From positions 1 through 64,000 of the forward strand of contig PCXA01000014.1 in assembly GCA_002796325.1 (NCBI GenBank): 64,000 nucleotides of DNA, given 5' to 3'. The position numbers and the translations under genes were made by a program. Numbering within the stretch: the stretch's first letter is position 1; each line of letters begins with the position of its first letter. Shown here one piece after another: positions 34,899-43,485 of the stretch. Under the pieces are notes generated by a model. That model saw only the letters and a program-made list of their open reading frames with translations. It was not told where the DNA came from and did not search any database. This DNA is from Deltaproteobacteria bacterium CG11_big_fil_rev_8_21_14_0_20_47_16 (lineage in GTDB: Bacteria; UBA10199; GCA-002796325; 1-14-0-20-47-16).

Positions 34899-35756
34899 AT
34901 GAAAATTGCAGTTTCAGGCGCAACGGGGTTTGTGGGATCGCACCTTCAGCCATTTCTGGTGCAGCGTGGCCATAATGTTATTCCTATTTCACGCAGTTTT
35001 TTTTCAAATCCAAACTCGCAACTGTTTGAAGGCTGCGATGCGGTTGTGCATTTGGCGGGCGCCAATATTGCGGATCATCGTTGGAGCGAATCTTACAAAA
35101 ATACAATTCTGACCAGTCGCACATTTACCACAAATGCAGTTGCAAAGGCGTTTGCAGGTTGCGCCAATCCACCCAAAGTTTTAATCTCTGCATCCGCAAT
35201 TGGATTTTATGGTGATCGTAGTGATGATATTCTTGATGAATCAAGTACTGTGGGGTCTGGCTTTTTAGCAAGTGTTGCACACGATTGGGAAGCGGCATGT
35301 GATCCTGTTCGTGACAAAGGAATTCGTGTGGTGAACCCCCGCTTTGGTATGATTCTTTCCAAAGAGGGTGGTGCGCTTGCAAAAATTTTGCCCATGTTTC
35401 GGTGGGGACTAGGGGGTGTGTTGGGTTCCGGCAAACAATGGATCAGTTGGATCGCGTTGCAAGATGTCTTAAGCGCCATTATGTTTGCGATTGAAACCCC
35501 AACCCTACATGGGCCAGTCAATGTGGCTAGCCCTGAACCTGTACGCCAAACCGAATTTGCACATTTGCTGGGGCAGTTGTTGCATCGTCCAGTGTTGCCG
35601 GTTCCGGCGTGGAGTCTTAAACTCACCGTTGGGGATATGGCAGAAGATGTGTTGTTGGCCAGTCAGCGTGTCATTCCATCGCAACTGATTGCACATAAAT
35701 TTCCATTCCAATATCCGCTATTGGAACCATTGCTTGAAAGTATTGTCGCGGCTTAA
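34899..35756 (+). CDS. TIGR01777-family NAD-dependent epimerase (YfcH-like)
   Basis: This 285-residue short-chain dehydrogenase-like protein starts MKIAVSGATGFVGSHLQPFL with the GxxGxxG cofactor loop. VVHLAGANIADHRWSESYK, PKVLISASAIGFYGDR and DESSTVGSGFLASVAHDWE are TIGR01777/SDR39U1 signatures. GPVNVASPEPVRQTEFAHLL and a C-terminal DUF1731-type end complete it. Start 34899 gives the usual family N-terminus; the longer frame from 34842 runs through the palindrome. Substrate unknown. Confidence 0.88.
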   Translation: MKIAVSGATGFVGSHLQPFLVQRGHNVIPISRSFFSNPNSQLFEGCDAVVHLAGANIADHRWSESYKNTILTSRTFTTNAVAKAFAGCANPPKVLISASAIGFYGDRSDDILDESSTVGSGFLASVAHDWEAACDPVRDKGIRVVNPRFGMILSKEGGALAKILPMFRWGLGGVLGSGKQWISWIALQDVLSAIMFAIETPTLHGPVNVASPEPVRQTEFAHLLGQLLHRPVLPVPAWSLKLTVGDMAEDVLLASQRVIPSQLIAHKFPFQYPLLEPLLESIVAA

Positions 35757-36467
35757 TTACGAAAGTGGCAGAAGATAGTGGTAGATCAAATAAAAGTGGC
35801 AAAGCGCAGCCACCAACACAAACAAATGCCAAATTTCATGAAAGCCAAAGATACCTGGAACGGGATTGGGGCGCTCCCACATGAAAATAGCAGAGCCGAT
35901 TGTATAAATGACGCCACCCGCCACAAGTAACCCTAAGGCCTCTGCGCCGCATGTAATATAGAGACTGGGGACAACTATAATTCCCATCCATCCCATGATC
36001 AGATAGATAGCGGTGGTAATGGCCTTGGGAACGCGAGGGCATACGGTTTTCAAAAAAATACCTGTGACACACAAAACCCATTCGATGGCCAATGTGATCC
36101 AACCTACTTTGTTGGGCATCAGTACTAGAATGAAGGCCGTTTGCGTGCCGGCAATCATTAAGAAGATGGCACAGTAGTCCAGTAAGCGAAATAGGTCTTC
36201 GGTTTTTTCATCAGCATCAATACCATGATGCAAAACGCTCATTGCAAATAAAGTAACAGTGCCAACCCCATAGGCCACATAACCCCACATGTGCCAAAAC
36301 TGCTGGCGAACGAATGTGTCATGTACCATGATGATGCTTCCAATAGTAATGATCACCGCGCCTGCAATTGCGATCCATGTATTGTAAAATTCATCAGTCA
36401 CATGCACGCTGCCATCTTTGCTGATGCTGCGGAGTGGTGTTTTTCGGGAGATCCATTTCATAGCCAT
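35757..36467 (-). CDS. Hemolysin III / PAQR-family membrane protein
   Basis: This 236-residue protein has seven predicted membrane helices. It carries SVLHHGID after TM2, LLDYCAIFLMIAGTQTAF, and GIFGFHEIWHLFVLVAALCHF at the last helix, the conserved His/Asp/Ser set of the PAQR (YqfA/HlyIII) zinc site. Start at 36467 fits family length and skips an upstream Cys/Gln-rich leader. It stops one base after the convergent epimerase stop. Probable membrane hydrolase or lipid-homeostasis protein by family. Confidence 0.85.
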   Translation of the reverse strand: MAMKWISRKTPLRSISKDGSVHVTDEFYNTWIAIAGAVIITIGSIIMVHDTFVRQQFWHMWGYVAYGVGTVTLFAMSVLHHGIDADEKTEDLFRLLDYCAIFLMIAGTQTAFILVLMPNKVGWITLAIEWVLCVTGIFLKTVCPRVPKAITTAIYLIMGWMGIIVVPSLYITCGAEALGLLVAGGVIYTIGSAIFMWERPNPVPGIFGFHEIWHLFVLVAALCHFYLIYHYLLPLS

Positions 36468-36547
36468 TATGCGCCTCTGCCATAAAGTTGTAGCAGCCTG
36501 CAAGAGTACTGTGGTAAAACCGCCGCACATTTTTCAAAGGGGGAATT

Positions 36548-37066
36548 ATGAACTTTGCATGGTCGTTAATTTGGCGTGGGTTGTTTGCAGTATTGTTTGG
36601 TTGTTTGGCACTCTTCATGTCGGGTGTGACCGTTGCAGTACTCATGATCTGGTTTGGTGCCTTTGTGTTAGTGAGTGGCATCTTTGCAACCATGGCGTCG
36701 TTTCAAGCTGCAAGGGAACATACCCAATGGGGATTTCTTCTTTTCAACGGCATTTTGGGAATCGTTGTCGGTGTATTGACTTTGGCGTCACCGAGTCAAA
36801 TGGCTGTGGCGCTCGTTTGGGTTTTGGGTGTGTGGGCATTGATGGCGGGCATTTTTGAAATCGTTGCTGCGGTCACATCGCCCTGGGTTGTGGGGAACAA
36901 GGGTCTCTTGGCCTTCGTGGGTATTATATCAATTCTCTTTGGCGTCATGATCATTGCCAATCCATTAGCCGGTGCCATCAGCATCGTCTGGCTCATGGGT
37001 GCTTATGCGCTACTTGTTGGGTTCACTCTGATTGTTCTCGGATTTAAACTTAAACAGTCAGCTTAA
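36548..37066 (+). CDS. HdeD/DUF308-family membrane protein
   Basis: This 172-residue protein has six transmembrane helices arranged as three pairs, each with the Gly-rich DUF308 pattern (GILGIVVGVLTLASPS, GIISILFGVMIIANPLAGA). A GGGGG ribosome site precedes the ATG. HdeD proteins are linked to acid resistance in enterobacteria; here only the family can be claimed. It overlaps the convergent SrkA-like gene by 4 nt. Confidence 0.85.
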   Translation: MNFAWSLIWRGLFAVLFGCLALFMSGVTVAVLMIWFGAFVLVSGIFATMASFQAAREHTQWGFLLFNGILGIVVGVLTLASPSQMAVALVWVLGVWALMAGIFEIVAAVTSPWVVGNKGLLAFVGIISILFGVMIIANPLAGAISIVWLMGAYALLVGFTLIVLGFKLKQSA

Positions 37067-38034
37067 GCCAGTGCGTCTTGCATGGCCCCAATTTGTTCTT
37101 TGATGGCGAGCAGGAATTCTTCCCAGTAGCGATTTTGTGTGTAGTAGGGGAACGCGCGCTGAAAAGCGGGGTCATCATAGCGTTGACCAATCCATGCGGC
37201 GTGGCGGATCATGCGTAACGTGCGCAGGGGTTCGGCTAGGCGCAAACTGCCGTAATCAAATTTGCGAAACAGTTCGTAACCTTCAAAAAAAGCATCCCTT
37301 TGGGTCTTTTGTTCTTCTGCCGTGCCGTGAAAAAGCATCCATACGTCTTGCACGGGTGGGCCAATTACCATGTCGTCAAAATCCACAAAGTGAGGGCCAT
37401 CGTTATTCCATAAAATGTTCCCCATGTGGCAGTCGCCATGGATGGGAAATGTTTTGAGGTCGGGCGTGAACAGTGGTGTCAATGTTGTGAGTGCTTGATT
37501 GAGGCAAAACTCAACGCTGCGTTTCAAATCGTCTGCAATAAAGGGCTGGTTCAAAATAAATTTCACACTGTCATAACCATAGGTTTGTGGTGTGAGTGCC
37601 AAGCGGTGAGGTGTTTGCAGGTGTTCGCCGGCATTGTGCATGCGTGCGATCATTCGTCCCAGCCATTTGCGATCGTCATTTGATAATTCGTCTCGCGCGC
37701 GCCCGCGGAATTTGGGTGTAATCGTATAATAGAAAGATGCAGCCTCGGCGACAGTGGGAATTGCTGCCAAAGGGTGGGGGAGCTTTAATGATGGCACCAC
37801 CGGAATTTCAAAGTCGGCTAACGAAGCGATAAAGTTCTGTTCATCCCCAATCGCCTCTGCCGACCAACGGCCAGGGCGATAGAATTTGGCAATAATCGGT
37901 TCCCCCTCATCCAGCGGAATTTCATAAACCCGGTTTTCGTAGCTGTTAAGAGGGAAGAGCGCGCCAGTCGGGGAGTAACCTTGGGATGCGACGGCGTCGC
38001 AAATCGTATTAGGAAGCAAGTCTTCAAAATTCAT
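37063..38034 (-). CDS. srkA: SrkA/YihE-like serine/threonine protein kinase
   Basis: This 323-residue stress-response kinase belongs to the choline-kinase-like fold. N-terminal GALFPLNSYENRVYEI is the nucleotide loop, and IIAKFYRPGRWSAEAIGDEQ contains the ATP Lys and helix Glu. The catalytic loop is FPIHGDCHMGNILWN with Asp and Asn. HFVDFDDMVIGPPVQDVWML is the metal-binding segment. The length is close to E. coli SrkA (~328). It lies divergently from the ion-channel gene. Confidence 0.88.
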   Translation of the reverse strand: MNFEDLLPNTICDAVASQGYSPTGALFPLNSYENRVYEIPLDEGEPIIAKFYRPGRWSAEAIGDEQNFIASLADFEIPVVPSLKLPHPLAAIPTVAEAASFYYTITPKFRGRARDELSNDDRKWLGRMIARMHNAGEHLQTPHRLALTPQTYGYDSVKFILNQPFIADDLKRSVEFCLNQALTTLTPLFTPDLKTFPIHGDCHMGNILWNNDGPHFVDFDDMVIGPPVQDVWMLFHGTAEEQKTQRDAFFEGYELFRKFDYGSLRLAEPLRTLRMIRHAAWIGQRYDDPAFQRAFPYYTQNRYWEEFLLAIKEQIGAMQDALA

Positions 38035-38095
38035 AGGCCCCGCATAAACCCCTTTTATGTTGTCTTTTCAAGGTCTGATTTGATAATGCGGCGGC

Positions 38096-38818
38096 ATGTC
38101 CACTATTAAAGCCGTTGTCAATGAGCTATTCACCCGCAGGTATGCGTACCTGTTTATCTGTCTTTTATTGCCGTACGTTTTACACCCCTTAATTGAAACT
38201 GAAGTGATTGGTGTGACCATCCTCGACGTTGCGTTTACGTTGGTGCTGATCGTTGCCATGTTCGCCATGAGTGATAACCGGCGCTTTGCGTTACCCGCAC
38301 TCGTGATTATGGTTATTGTTCAGGTGTGCTCGTGGTCTGCAAATCTCACCAATTCACCCATGACCCAGATTGTCGCGCTTGGGCTTAACGCATTGTTCAT
38401 GTCCTACACGGTTGTGTATTTGCTTAATCGTATTTTGACCCGCGAAACGGTCACCATCAACACTATCTTTGCATCGCTCTGTGTGTATCTGCTGATCGGT
38501 TATGTATGGTCATTCCTGTATGCTATTCTTGATTTGTCTGTTCCAGGTTCGTTTGCAATTGATAACAAACTGTTTCAGCATGTGTTTGACTTGAGTCAGG
38601 TGTTCTCAAAGTTGTACTACTTTATGTACTATAGTTTTACGACACTCACTTCGTTGGGTTTGAGTGATATCATGGCCGCAAACCCGACGGCCCGTGTTTT
38701 AACAGTTTTAGAAGCCATTATGGGGCAATTATACTTGGTGGTTTTGGTTTCCAGGTTGATTAGTATTCACATTACCCAAGCAACGACTCGGCCCAAAAAG
38801 AAGGTGGATGTTGTATGA
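38096..38818 (+). CDS. Ion channel-like membrane protein (Ion_trans_2 pore) with atypical filter
   Basis: This 240-residue protein has about seven hydrophobic segments. The C-terminal two flank a pore loop, KLYYFMYYSFTTLTSLGLSD, at residues ~172-191. The expected T-x-GYGD selectivity filter reads TSLGLSD. The helix after it (TVLEAIMGQLYLVVLVSRL) matches the inner-helix pattern of two-TM K-channel domains. It overlaps the AI-2E family gene by ATGA. Without GYG, potassium selectivity cannot be assumed. Confidence 0.75.
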   Translation: MSTIKAVVNELFTRRYAYLFICLLLPYVLHPLIETEVIGVTILDVAFTLVLIVAMFAMSDNRRFALPALVIMVIVQVCSWSANLTNSPMTQIVALGLNALFMSYTVVYLLNRILTRETVTINTIFASLCVYLLIGYVWSFLYAILDLSVPGSFAIDNKLFQHVFDLSQVFSKLYYFMYYSFTTLTSLGLSDIMAANPTARVLTVLEAIMGQLYLVVLVSRLISIHITQATTRPKKKVDVV

Positions 38819-39867
38819 ATAAAGATCATGCCAAATGGTTTTTTCTCTGTTTCTTTATTGCCAGCGTTATTGTGTTTGGATTGCTGCTGAATATGTTCTG
38901 GGTTCCGATGGGGCTTGGAGCTGTTATCGCACTGACCTGTAATCCTGTTTATCAAATGGTGCTGAAACGAATGCGATATCGTTACATTGCTGCTGCTGTC
39001 ATGACCTTAAGTGTTTTCTTGGTTGTCTTGGTTCCCATGGGCGCCATTATGGCGGTACTGGTAAGCCAGGTGATCAAGTTTTCGCAAATGCTCTCGCTGC
39101 AGCTGCAGGATGGGTCGTTGGCGACAATAGTTGATCAAATTGGAAGGACGACAGCCGGATGGTTGAGTTTGCTTACAAATTCAGATGTTCAAAGTATTGA
39201 TTTGCGTGCGAGCTTGATTGGTTTTCTAAAGGATGCGGTTCAAAGCTTGTATCAATATTCACCCAAGGTCTTGAGTTCCACATTTCATATCTTCTTGAAT
39301 TCAATGTTATGCCTTTTCTTCACCTTTGTGTTCTTTGCAGATGGTGGTCAACTGTATGGCATTCTAATCAATGCGCTTCCCATATCCATTTCCCATGAAA
39401 ATCAAATTATGTCGCAGGTACGTCAAATGGTGACGGCCACACTGTTGGGCATGATTGTGAACGCCATTATGAATGGCTTGCTCATTGGTTTGGCATTTTG
39501 GGTCTGTGGGTTGCCAAAGCCGGTACTGTGGGGAATTGTTGCCATTGGCTTCTCGCTGATCCCCGTTGTGGGCGCATTCATCATTTGGGGCGGTGGTGTT
39601 GTTGTGCTCTTGTTACAAGGGCAGATGCACTTTGCATTGGGTCTGATGGCGTATGGACTTATTATTATTGCCCAAACGGATAACGTGGTGAAGCCAATCG
39701 TAATGCGTGGCAAAGTCAATATTCATCCGGCCCTGTTAATGATGTGTTTGTTGGGTGGTATGCAATTGTTTGGTCCCAGTGGTTTGGTGTTTGGGCCAGT
39801 GATGTTATCGTTGATTGTTGCAACATTGCGCATTTACCAACAAGAATATGCCCCGAGGCGTGCGTGA
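38815..39867 (+). CDS. AI-2E family transporter (PerM/YdiK-like)
   Basis: This 350-residue membrane protein has ~8 helices. Typical features: an early hydrophobic pair, [20 protein letters not shown], a long amphipathic middle ([20 protein letters not shown]), and [37 protein letters not shown] and [17 protein letters not shown] follow, ending in [21 protein letters not shown]. Family members export small molecules or ions; true AI-2 export is not implied. It overlaps genes on both sides by 4 nt. Confidence 0.88.
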   Translation: MNKDHAKWFFLCFFIASVIVFGLLLNMFWVPMGLGAVIALTCNPVYQMVLKRMRYRYIAAAVMTLSVFLVVLVPMGAIMAVLVSQVIKFSQMLSLQLQDGSLATIVDQIGRTTAGWLSLLTNSDVQSIDLRASLIGFLKDAVQSLYQYSPKVLSSTFHIFLNSMLCLFFTFVFFADGGQLYGILINALPISISHENQIMSQVRQMVTATLLGMIVNAIMNGLLIGLAFWVCGLPKPVLWGIVAIGFSLIPVVGAFIIWGGGVVVLLLQGQMHFALGLMAYGLIIIAQTDNVVKPIVMRGKVNIHPALLMMCLLGGMQLFGPSGLVFGPVMLSLIVATLRIYQQEYAPRRA

Positions 39868-40094
39868 AAGAGAATCGTGTCAAAGCAGCACATTTGTGCC
39901 CATATTGTAAGGCAGTCACTCCGTGGGAGGGTAATCCGTGGCGCCCATTTTGTTCGGAGCGTTGCAAGATGGTGGATTTAGGGCATTGGACGATGGAACA
40001 GTATCGTATAGCGGGCAAGCCGACAGAGGAGCAGGGGGAATCCAGCTCCAGACCTGGGTCTTCGGATCATGAGGATGGTGACGATGTGGATTGA
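39864..40094 (+). CDS. yacG: Zinc-binding DNA gyrase inhibitor YacG-like
   Basis: This 76-residue protein starts at GTG 39864, overlapping the transporter stop as GTGA. It has the four-Cys zinc finger [20 protein letters not shown] followed by [12 protein letters not shown], the YacG signature. The C-terminal tail is acidic (EDGDDVD). In E. coli YacG binds GyrB and inhibits gyrase. Length is typical (65-75). An apparent longer ATG frame from 39744 is only a shadow of the transporter gene. Confidence 0.88.
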   Translation: MKENRVKAAHLCPYCKAVTPWEGNPWRPFCSERCKMVDLGHWTMEQYRIAGKPTEEQGESSSRPGSSDHEDGDDVD

Positions 40095-40344
40095 AGTAAT
40101 TGGTATTGTTGGCATGGTGTTGTTGTTAGGAACATTTTATCTCGCCTCCAGTAAACGCATTCAGGATAATCATTATCTCTATCATATTCTTAATTTGATT
40201 GGTGCCATTGCAGTTTTGGTGAACGCATTTTTTAATCACGTCATGTCGGTGGCCGCTGTTGAGGTGGCCTGGTCGATCATTGCACTTGTGGGATTGTGGA
40301 ATATATGGCGCGCCCACAGAAAGGCCAAAGATGCATTGGAGTGA
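40084..40344 (+). CDS. CBU_0592-like small membrane protein, copy 1
   Basis: This 86-residue protein has three hydrophobic helices. It begins [19 protein letters not shown] and contains [20 protein letters not shown], the pattern of the CBU_0592 family. It overlaps yacG by 11 nt and the next homologue by 14 nt. A start five codons earlier (40069) is possible. Function unknown; the family usually occurs as small membrane partners. Confidence 0.7.
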   Translation: MWIEVIGIVGMVLLLGTFYLASSKRIQDNHYLYHILNLIGAIAVLVNAFFNHVMSVAAVEVAWSIIALVGLWNIWRAHRKAKDALE

Positions 40345-40582
40345 CTATGTGGGCTGGCTTGGCTTTGCAATTGTATTGGGCAGCTACTTGATGGTGGCGT
40401 TGCAAAAGTGGCGCGTGCGTTCGATTCCAAATCAGTTGGGGAATATTGTTGGGCCCGGCTCCTTGGGCATTAATAGTCTTTATCACCAGGCATGGGTGCC
40501 AGTAACATTAAATGTTATTTGGGTTTCAGTAGCATTATTTACATTAATTCAAATTATTCATCATGGTCGAAAATCTCAATAA
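40331..40582 (+). CDS. CBU_0592-like small membrane protein, copy 2
   Basis: This 83-residue protein is related to the preceding gene: YVGWLGFAIVLGSYLMVALQ, then NQLGNIVGPGSLGINSLYHQ, then a hydrophobic segment VPVTLNVIWVSVALFTLIQI. It starts within copy 1 and ends 20 nt inside the guanine deaminase gene. The pair probably acts together as a heteromer; no function is known. Confidence 0.65.
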   Translation: MHWSDYVGWLGFAIVLGSYLMVALQKWRVRSIPNQLGNIVGPGSLGINSLYHQAWVPVTLNVIWVSVALFTLIQIIHHGRKSQ

Positions 40583-41801
40583 TGCAGTACATGCCGTTCG
40601 TGGGCATATTCAATATATGCAAGATGCGACTACTCTTGTTGAAATTCAGGATGGTCTTCTTGCTTGGGATTCTACAGGTCACATTGTTGCTTGTGATGAG
40701 CATAAAAAAATAAACTCTCTATTACCCAAATCTGTGAACGTCGACAACCATTCGGGAAAGCTTGTGGTGCCAGGGTTTGTGGACTGCCACGTTCATTTGC
40801 CGCAACTTGATTGTCGGAATAAAACCGGTCACACACTTTTAGATTGGCTTAAAAATTATATTTTTCCTGCAGAAGCAGCATTCTCAGATGTGATCTTTGC
40901 GCGCTCAATAGCGAAACGATTTTTTTTGGAAATTTTGCAAAATGGTACAACCACTGCAATGATCTATTCAACGATTCATGAGGCAGCAACCAATGTTGCA
41001 TTTGAAGAAGCGGATAACTGTGGTATTCGTGCAATTATTGGCAAAGTAATGATGGATCAAAATTGTCCTGATGCGCTCAAGGAGAATACAAAAGAGTCTC
41101 TGAGTGGGTCTGAGCGTCTTATTTCAAAATGGCATGGTCATAAAGATCGGCTTTTCTATGCAATGACGCCCCGGTTTGCCCTTACTTGCAGTCGTGATCT
41201 CATCGTGGGTGCAGGTCAAATGGCACAAGATGCCAATGTTTATTTTCAGACCCATCTTTCTGAAACGCCTGATGAGGTGGCATTTGCCAAGGAGATGCAT
41301 GGATTTTCTGATTACGTTGACTTTTATGGTGACTGTCACTGTCTTGGTAAAAAATCGATGTACGCCCACTGCATTTATCCCACAGATTCTGAATGGCAGG
41401 GGCTATCACAATCCCAGTCTGCAATTGCGCATTGCCCCTCATCCAACATCTTTTTGCGGAGTGGCCGCATGCCTTACGAGAAGATTGCTGAGTATCATGT
41501 GCGTTGTGGCTTGGGAAGTGATGTGGGGGCAGGTCCAAAGTTCTCAATGTGGGATGTGATGCGCTGTGGGCAAGAGCAGCATACTAAAAACGTGTTTTCC
41601 AATAAGAACGCCTTTTATCATGCGACACTGGGTGGGGCAGAGGCGCTCGGGCTTTCAGATCAAATTGGTTCATTTCATGTAGGCAAGAAGGCCGACGTCG
41701 TAGTCTTTGATGTACCGACAAGTTTCAATGCAATCGAGCAGATACCAATGGCTGCTGCAACATATGTGAGTGGTAAAATGTGCTACTTAGGTAAAGAGTA
41801 A
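40563..41801 (+). CDS. guaD: Guanine deaminase-like amidohydrolase
   Basis: Hydrolyses guanine to xanthine and ammonia in purine salvage; 412 residues. Metal-site signatures: LVVPGFVDCHVHLPQ, VYFQTHLSETPDE, SMYAHCIYPTDSEW, AIAHCPSSNIFLRSGRMP and CGLGSDVGAGPKFSMWDVM. TLGGAEALGLSDQIGSFHVG and KADVVVFD close the barrel. The HCPSSN-GLGSDVGAG order fits guanine deaminase rather than atrazine or cytosine hydrolases. A purine nucleoside phosphorylase lies 1.7 kb away. Confidence 0.88.
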   Translation: MVENLNNAVHAVRGHIQYMQDATTLVEIQDGLLAWDSTGHIVACDEHKKINSLLPKSVNVDNHSGKLVVPGFVDCHVHLPQLDCRNKTGHTLLDWLKNYIFPAEAAFSDVIFARSIAKRFFLEILQNGTTTAMIYSTIHEAATNVAFEEADNCGIRAIIGKVMMDQNCPDALKENTKESLSGSERLISKWHGHKDRLFYAMTPRFALTCSRDLIVGAGQMAQDANVYFQTHLSETPDEVAFAKEMHGFSDYVDFYGDCHCLGKKSMYAHCIYPTDSEWQGLSQSQSAIAHCPSSNIFLRSGRMPYEKIAEYHVRCGLGSDVGAGPKFSMWDVMRCGQEQHTKNVFSNKNAFYHATLGGAEALGLSDQIGSFHVGKKADVVVFDVPTSFNAIEQIPMAAATYVSGKMCYLGKE

Positions 41802-42805
41802 GTAGGAAGGTCTATAGAGAAGGTTGTACCTATTCCTGGTGTAGATTGAGCTGTTAGTTGACCGTGGTGCTTTTCAATAATTTCTCGTACAATCGTCATT
41901 CCAACGCCGTTCCCGTTTGCCTTTCCATGTGAAAAACCACCTTGCAGTACCTTAGACAGGATCTCAGGCGTCATGCCGGGGCCGTTGTCCTTAATATGGA
42001 TGGCAACGCCACGGTCAGAGGTGTCGGTTTTGATGTGGATTGTACCAACGTTGCACATTGCCTCAATTGCGTTGGTAATAATGTTGCCAATGGCTCTTTG
42101 AATTTCAATCTTGGTTGCTGTGACTGGGATTGTGGGTTGGTGATATTCAATGACAAAGTTCAGTTGATTGTATTGCTTTGATTTAATTTCTGTAACCAAA
42201 TCATCAATCGCATTGTGTAGTAGTGTTGGCGATTGATGTTCGTGGTCCTTTCGCTTGTTCAAAAGATCTTCGGCAATGTTTTTGATGCGATCAATGCTGA
42301 GTTTAAGGATGTGAAGAAACTCGGCATAGTCTGGGTCGCCATTTTTCTGTTCCGACAAGTAGTGGGCCACCACATTTAACGATGCAAGAGGAGAACGAAT
42401 GTCGTGAGCTACTTGAGATGCCACTTTTGTGAGCGACCGTTCTGCGGCATGTTGCTTTTCTTGTTCGGCAGCAATTTCAATAGAAGAAGCCATTTCATTA
42501 AACCCATGAAACAACTGCTGCATTTCAAAACTACCTTCAACATGTAGTCTGTATTTTAAATTGCCATTTTGGATTTTGGTTTGCGCATTTTTAAGTTGGT
42601 GGAGTGGGCGCTTTAGGATTGTGACGACAAGGCCTGCCAGACATAGTGTGGAAATGGTTGATACAATCAACAAAAGTCCTGTCAGCATTTTAAATTGTTC
42701 GATTTGAAGATGAGAAGGGAGTGCAAAGGCAATGGCAATAATCAATGTAGGGACAACACCCAACCCAATAAAGAGTGCCAGGCTCCGATGAAATAAACGC
42801 CACAT
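41783..42805 (-). CDS. Membrane sensor histidine kinase
   Basis: This 340-residue kinase has two transmembrane helices (residues ~8-30 and ~42-64), then a HAMP domain (LKRPLHQLKNAQTKIQNGNL). The dimerisation helix carries QVAHDIRSPLASLNVV, with phospho-acceptor His134. The ATPase domain has N-box IGNIITNAIEAM, G1 KDNGPGMTPE and G2 GKANGNGVGM. Start at ATG 42805 overlaps the upstream gene's stop (TAATG). No response regulator is encoded nearby. The very short periplasmic loop suggests it senses through its membrane partner gene. Confidence 0.85.
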   Translation of the reverse strand: MWRLFHRSLALFIGLGVVPTLIIAIAFALPSHLQIEQFKMLTGLLLIVSTISTLCLAGLVVTILKRPLHQLKNAQTKIQNGNLKYRLHVEGSFEMQQLFHGFNEMASSIEIAAEQEKQHAAERSLTKVASQVAHDIRSPLASLNVVAHYLSEQKNGDPDYAEFLHILKLSIDRIKNIAEDLLNKRKDHEHQSPTLLHNAIDDLVTEIKSKQYNQLNFVIEYHQPTIPVTATKIEIQRAIGNIITNAIEAMCNVGTIHIKTDTSDRGVAIHIKDNGPGMTPEILSKVLQGGFSHGKANGNGVGMTIVREIIEKHHGQLTAQSTPGIGTTFSIDLPTYSLPK

Positions 42806-43395
42806 TATTGCCACCATCCATTCACAGTTAGTCCCTCTTCGGCCATGATGGGGCCCAGACACTTTAAAAGAGGCCATCCTAGGATGAGCGATATGGGAAT
42901 GTTGGCCACCAGCCATCGCAAGAATGGAAACCACATTTGTTCAATAGGTTGATTGCTGGGATGAAAGATGATGGTGGCAATGATTGCACCAACAATGTTG
43001 GGTATTAAGGTTGCAAAGAGCAAATAGGATTTGAATGAGAACACTTCCGGTCCCCACCCAAAACGCTTAATTTGATTACGGTAATACCAGGCGGGAATTA
43101 ATGCCTGAATCAAATCAGGAATGCTGAATCCAAGAATAATATGAAGGCTGCCTACTTTGATTACATCAACGATAACTGCAGATAAGACTGTTGCCACAAT
43201 GCCCCAACCACCCAAGAGAATAGCGCCAACGCCGTGCAATATGGCGCCGGGCCAAATAACGGCAATGCTGTCGATGGGTTCGTTGGCGGGGTTAAAGCCG
43301 AGTGTGCACAAAATAACCCAAATGGTTGTGACAATTGCTGTGACCACAATGTTCTGGATGAGTTTGGATTTTTTGACTGGGAGTGTGTTGTCCAT
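42805..43395 (-). CDS. Multi-helix membrane protein coupled to the histidine kinase
   Basis: This 196-residue protein has about five or six hydrophobic helices: IVVTAIVTTIWVILCTLGF, then AVIWPGAILHGVGAILLGGW, then GIVATVLSAVIVDVIK, a mid segment FATLIPNIVGAIIATIIF and NIPISLILGWPLL. The stop overlaps the kinase start by one base, so it is coupled. The pattern recalls MASE1-type or small-molecule-binding membrane domains but is not a clear family match. It probably feeds a signal to the kinase. A TTG start three codons upstream is possible. Confidence 0.65.
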   Translation of the reverse strand: MDNTLPVKKSKLIQNIVVTAIVTTIWVILCTLGFNPANEPIDSIAVIWPGAILHGVGAILLGGWGIVATVLSAVIVDVIKVGSLHIILGFSIPDLIQALIPAWYYRNQIKRFGWGPEVFSFKSYLLFATLIPNIVGAIIATIIFHPSNQPIEQMWFPFLRWLVANIPISLILGWPLLKCLGPIMAEEGLTVNGWWQ

Positions 43396-43485
43396 GGGGC
43401 CCAACTAATAGAGCTGCTTGTAGAATGCAAGCCGGAAACACGTTGATTTTGTTCAGATTTCTGGAAAAGTGTTCGGATTTCTGCA

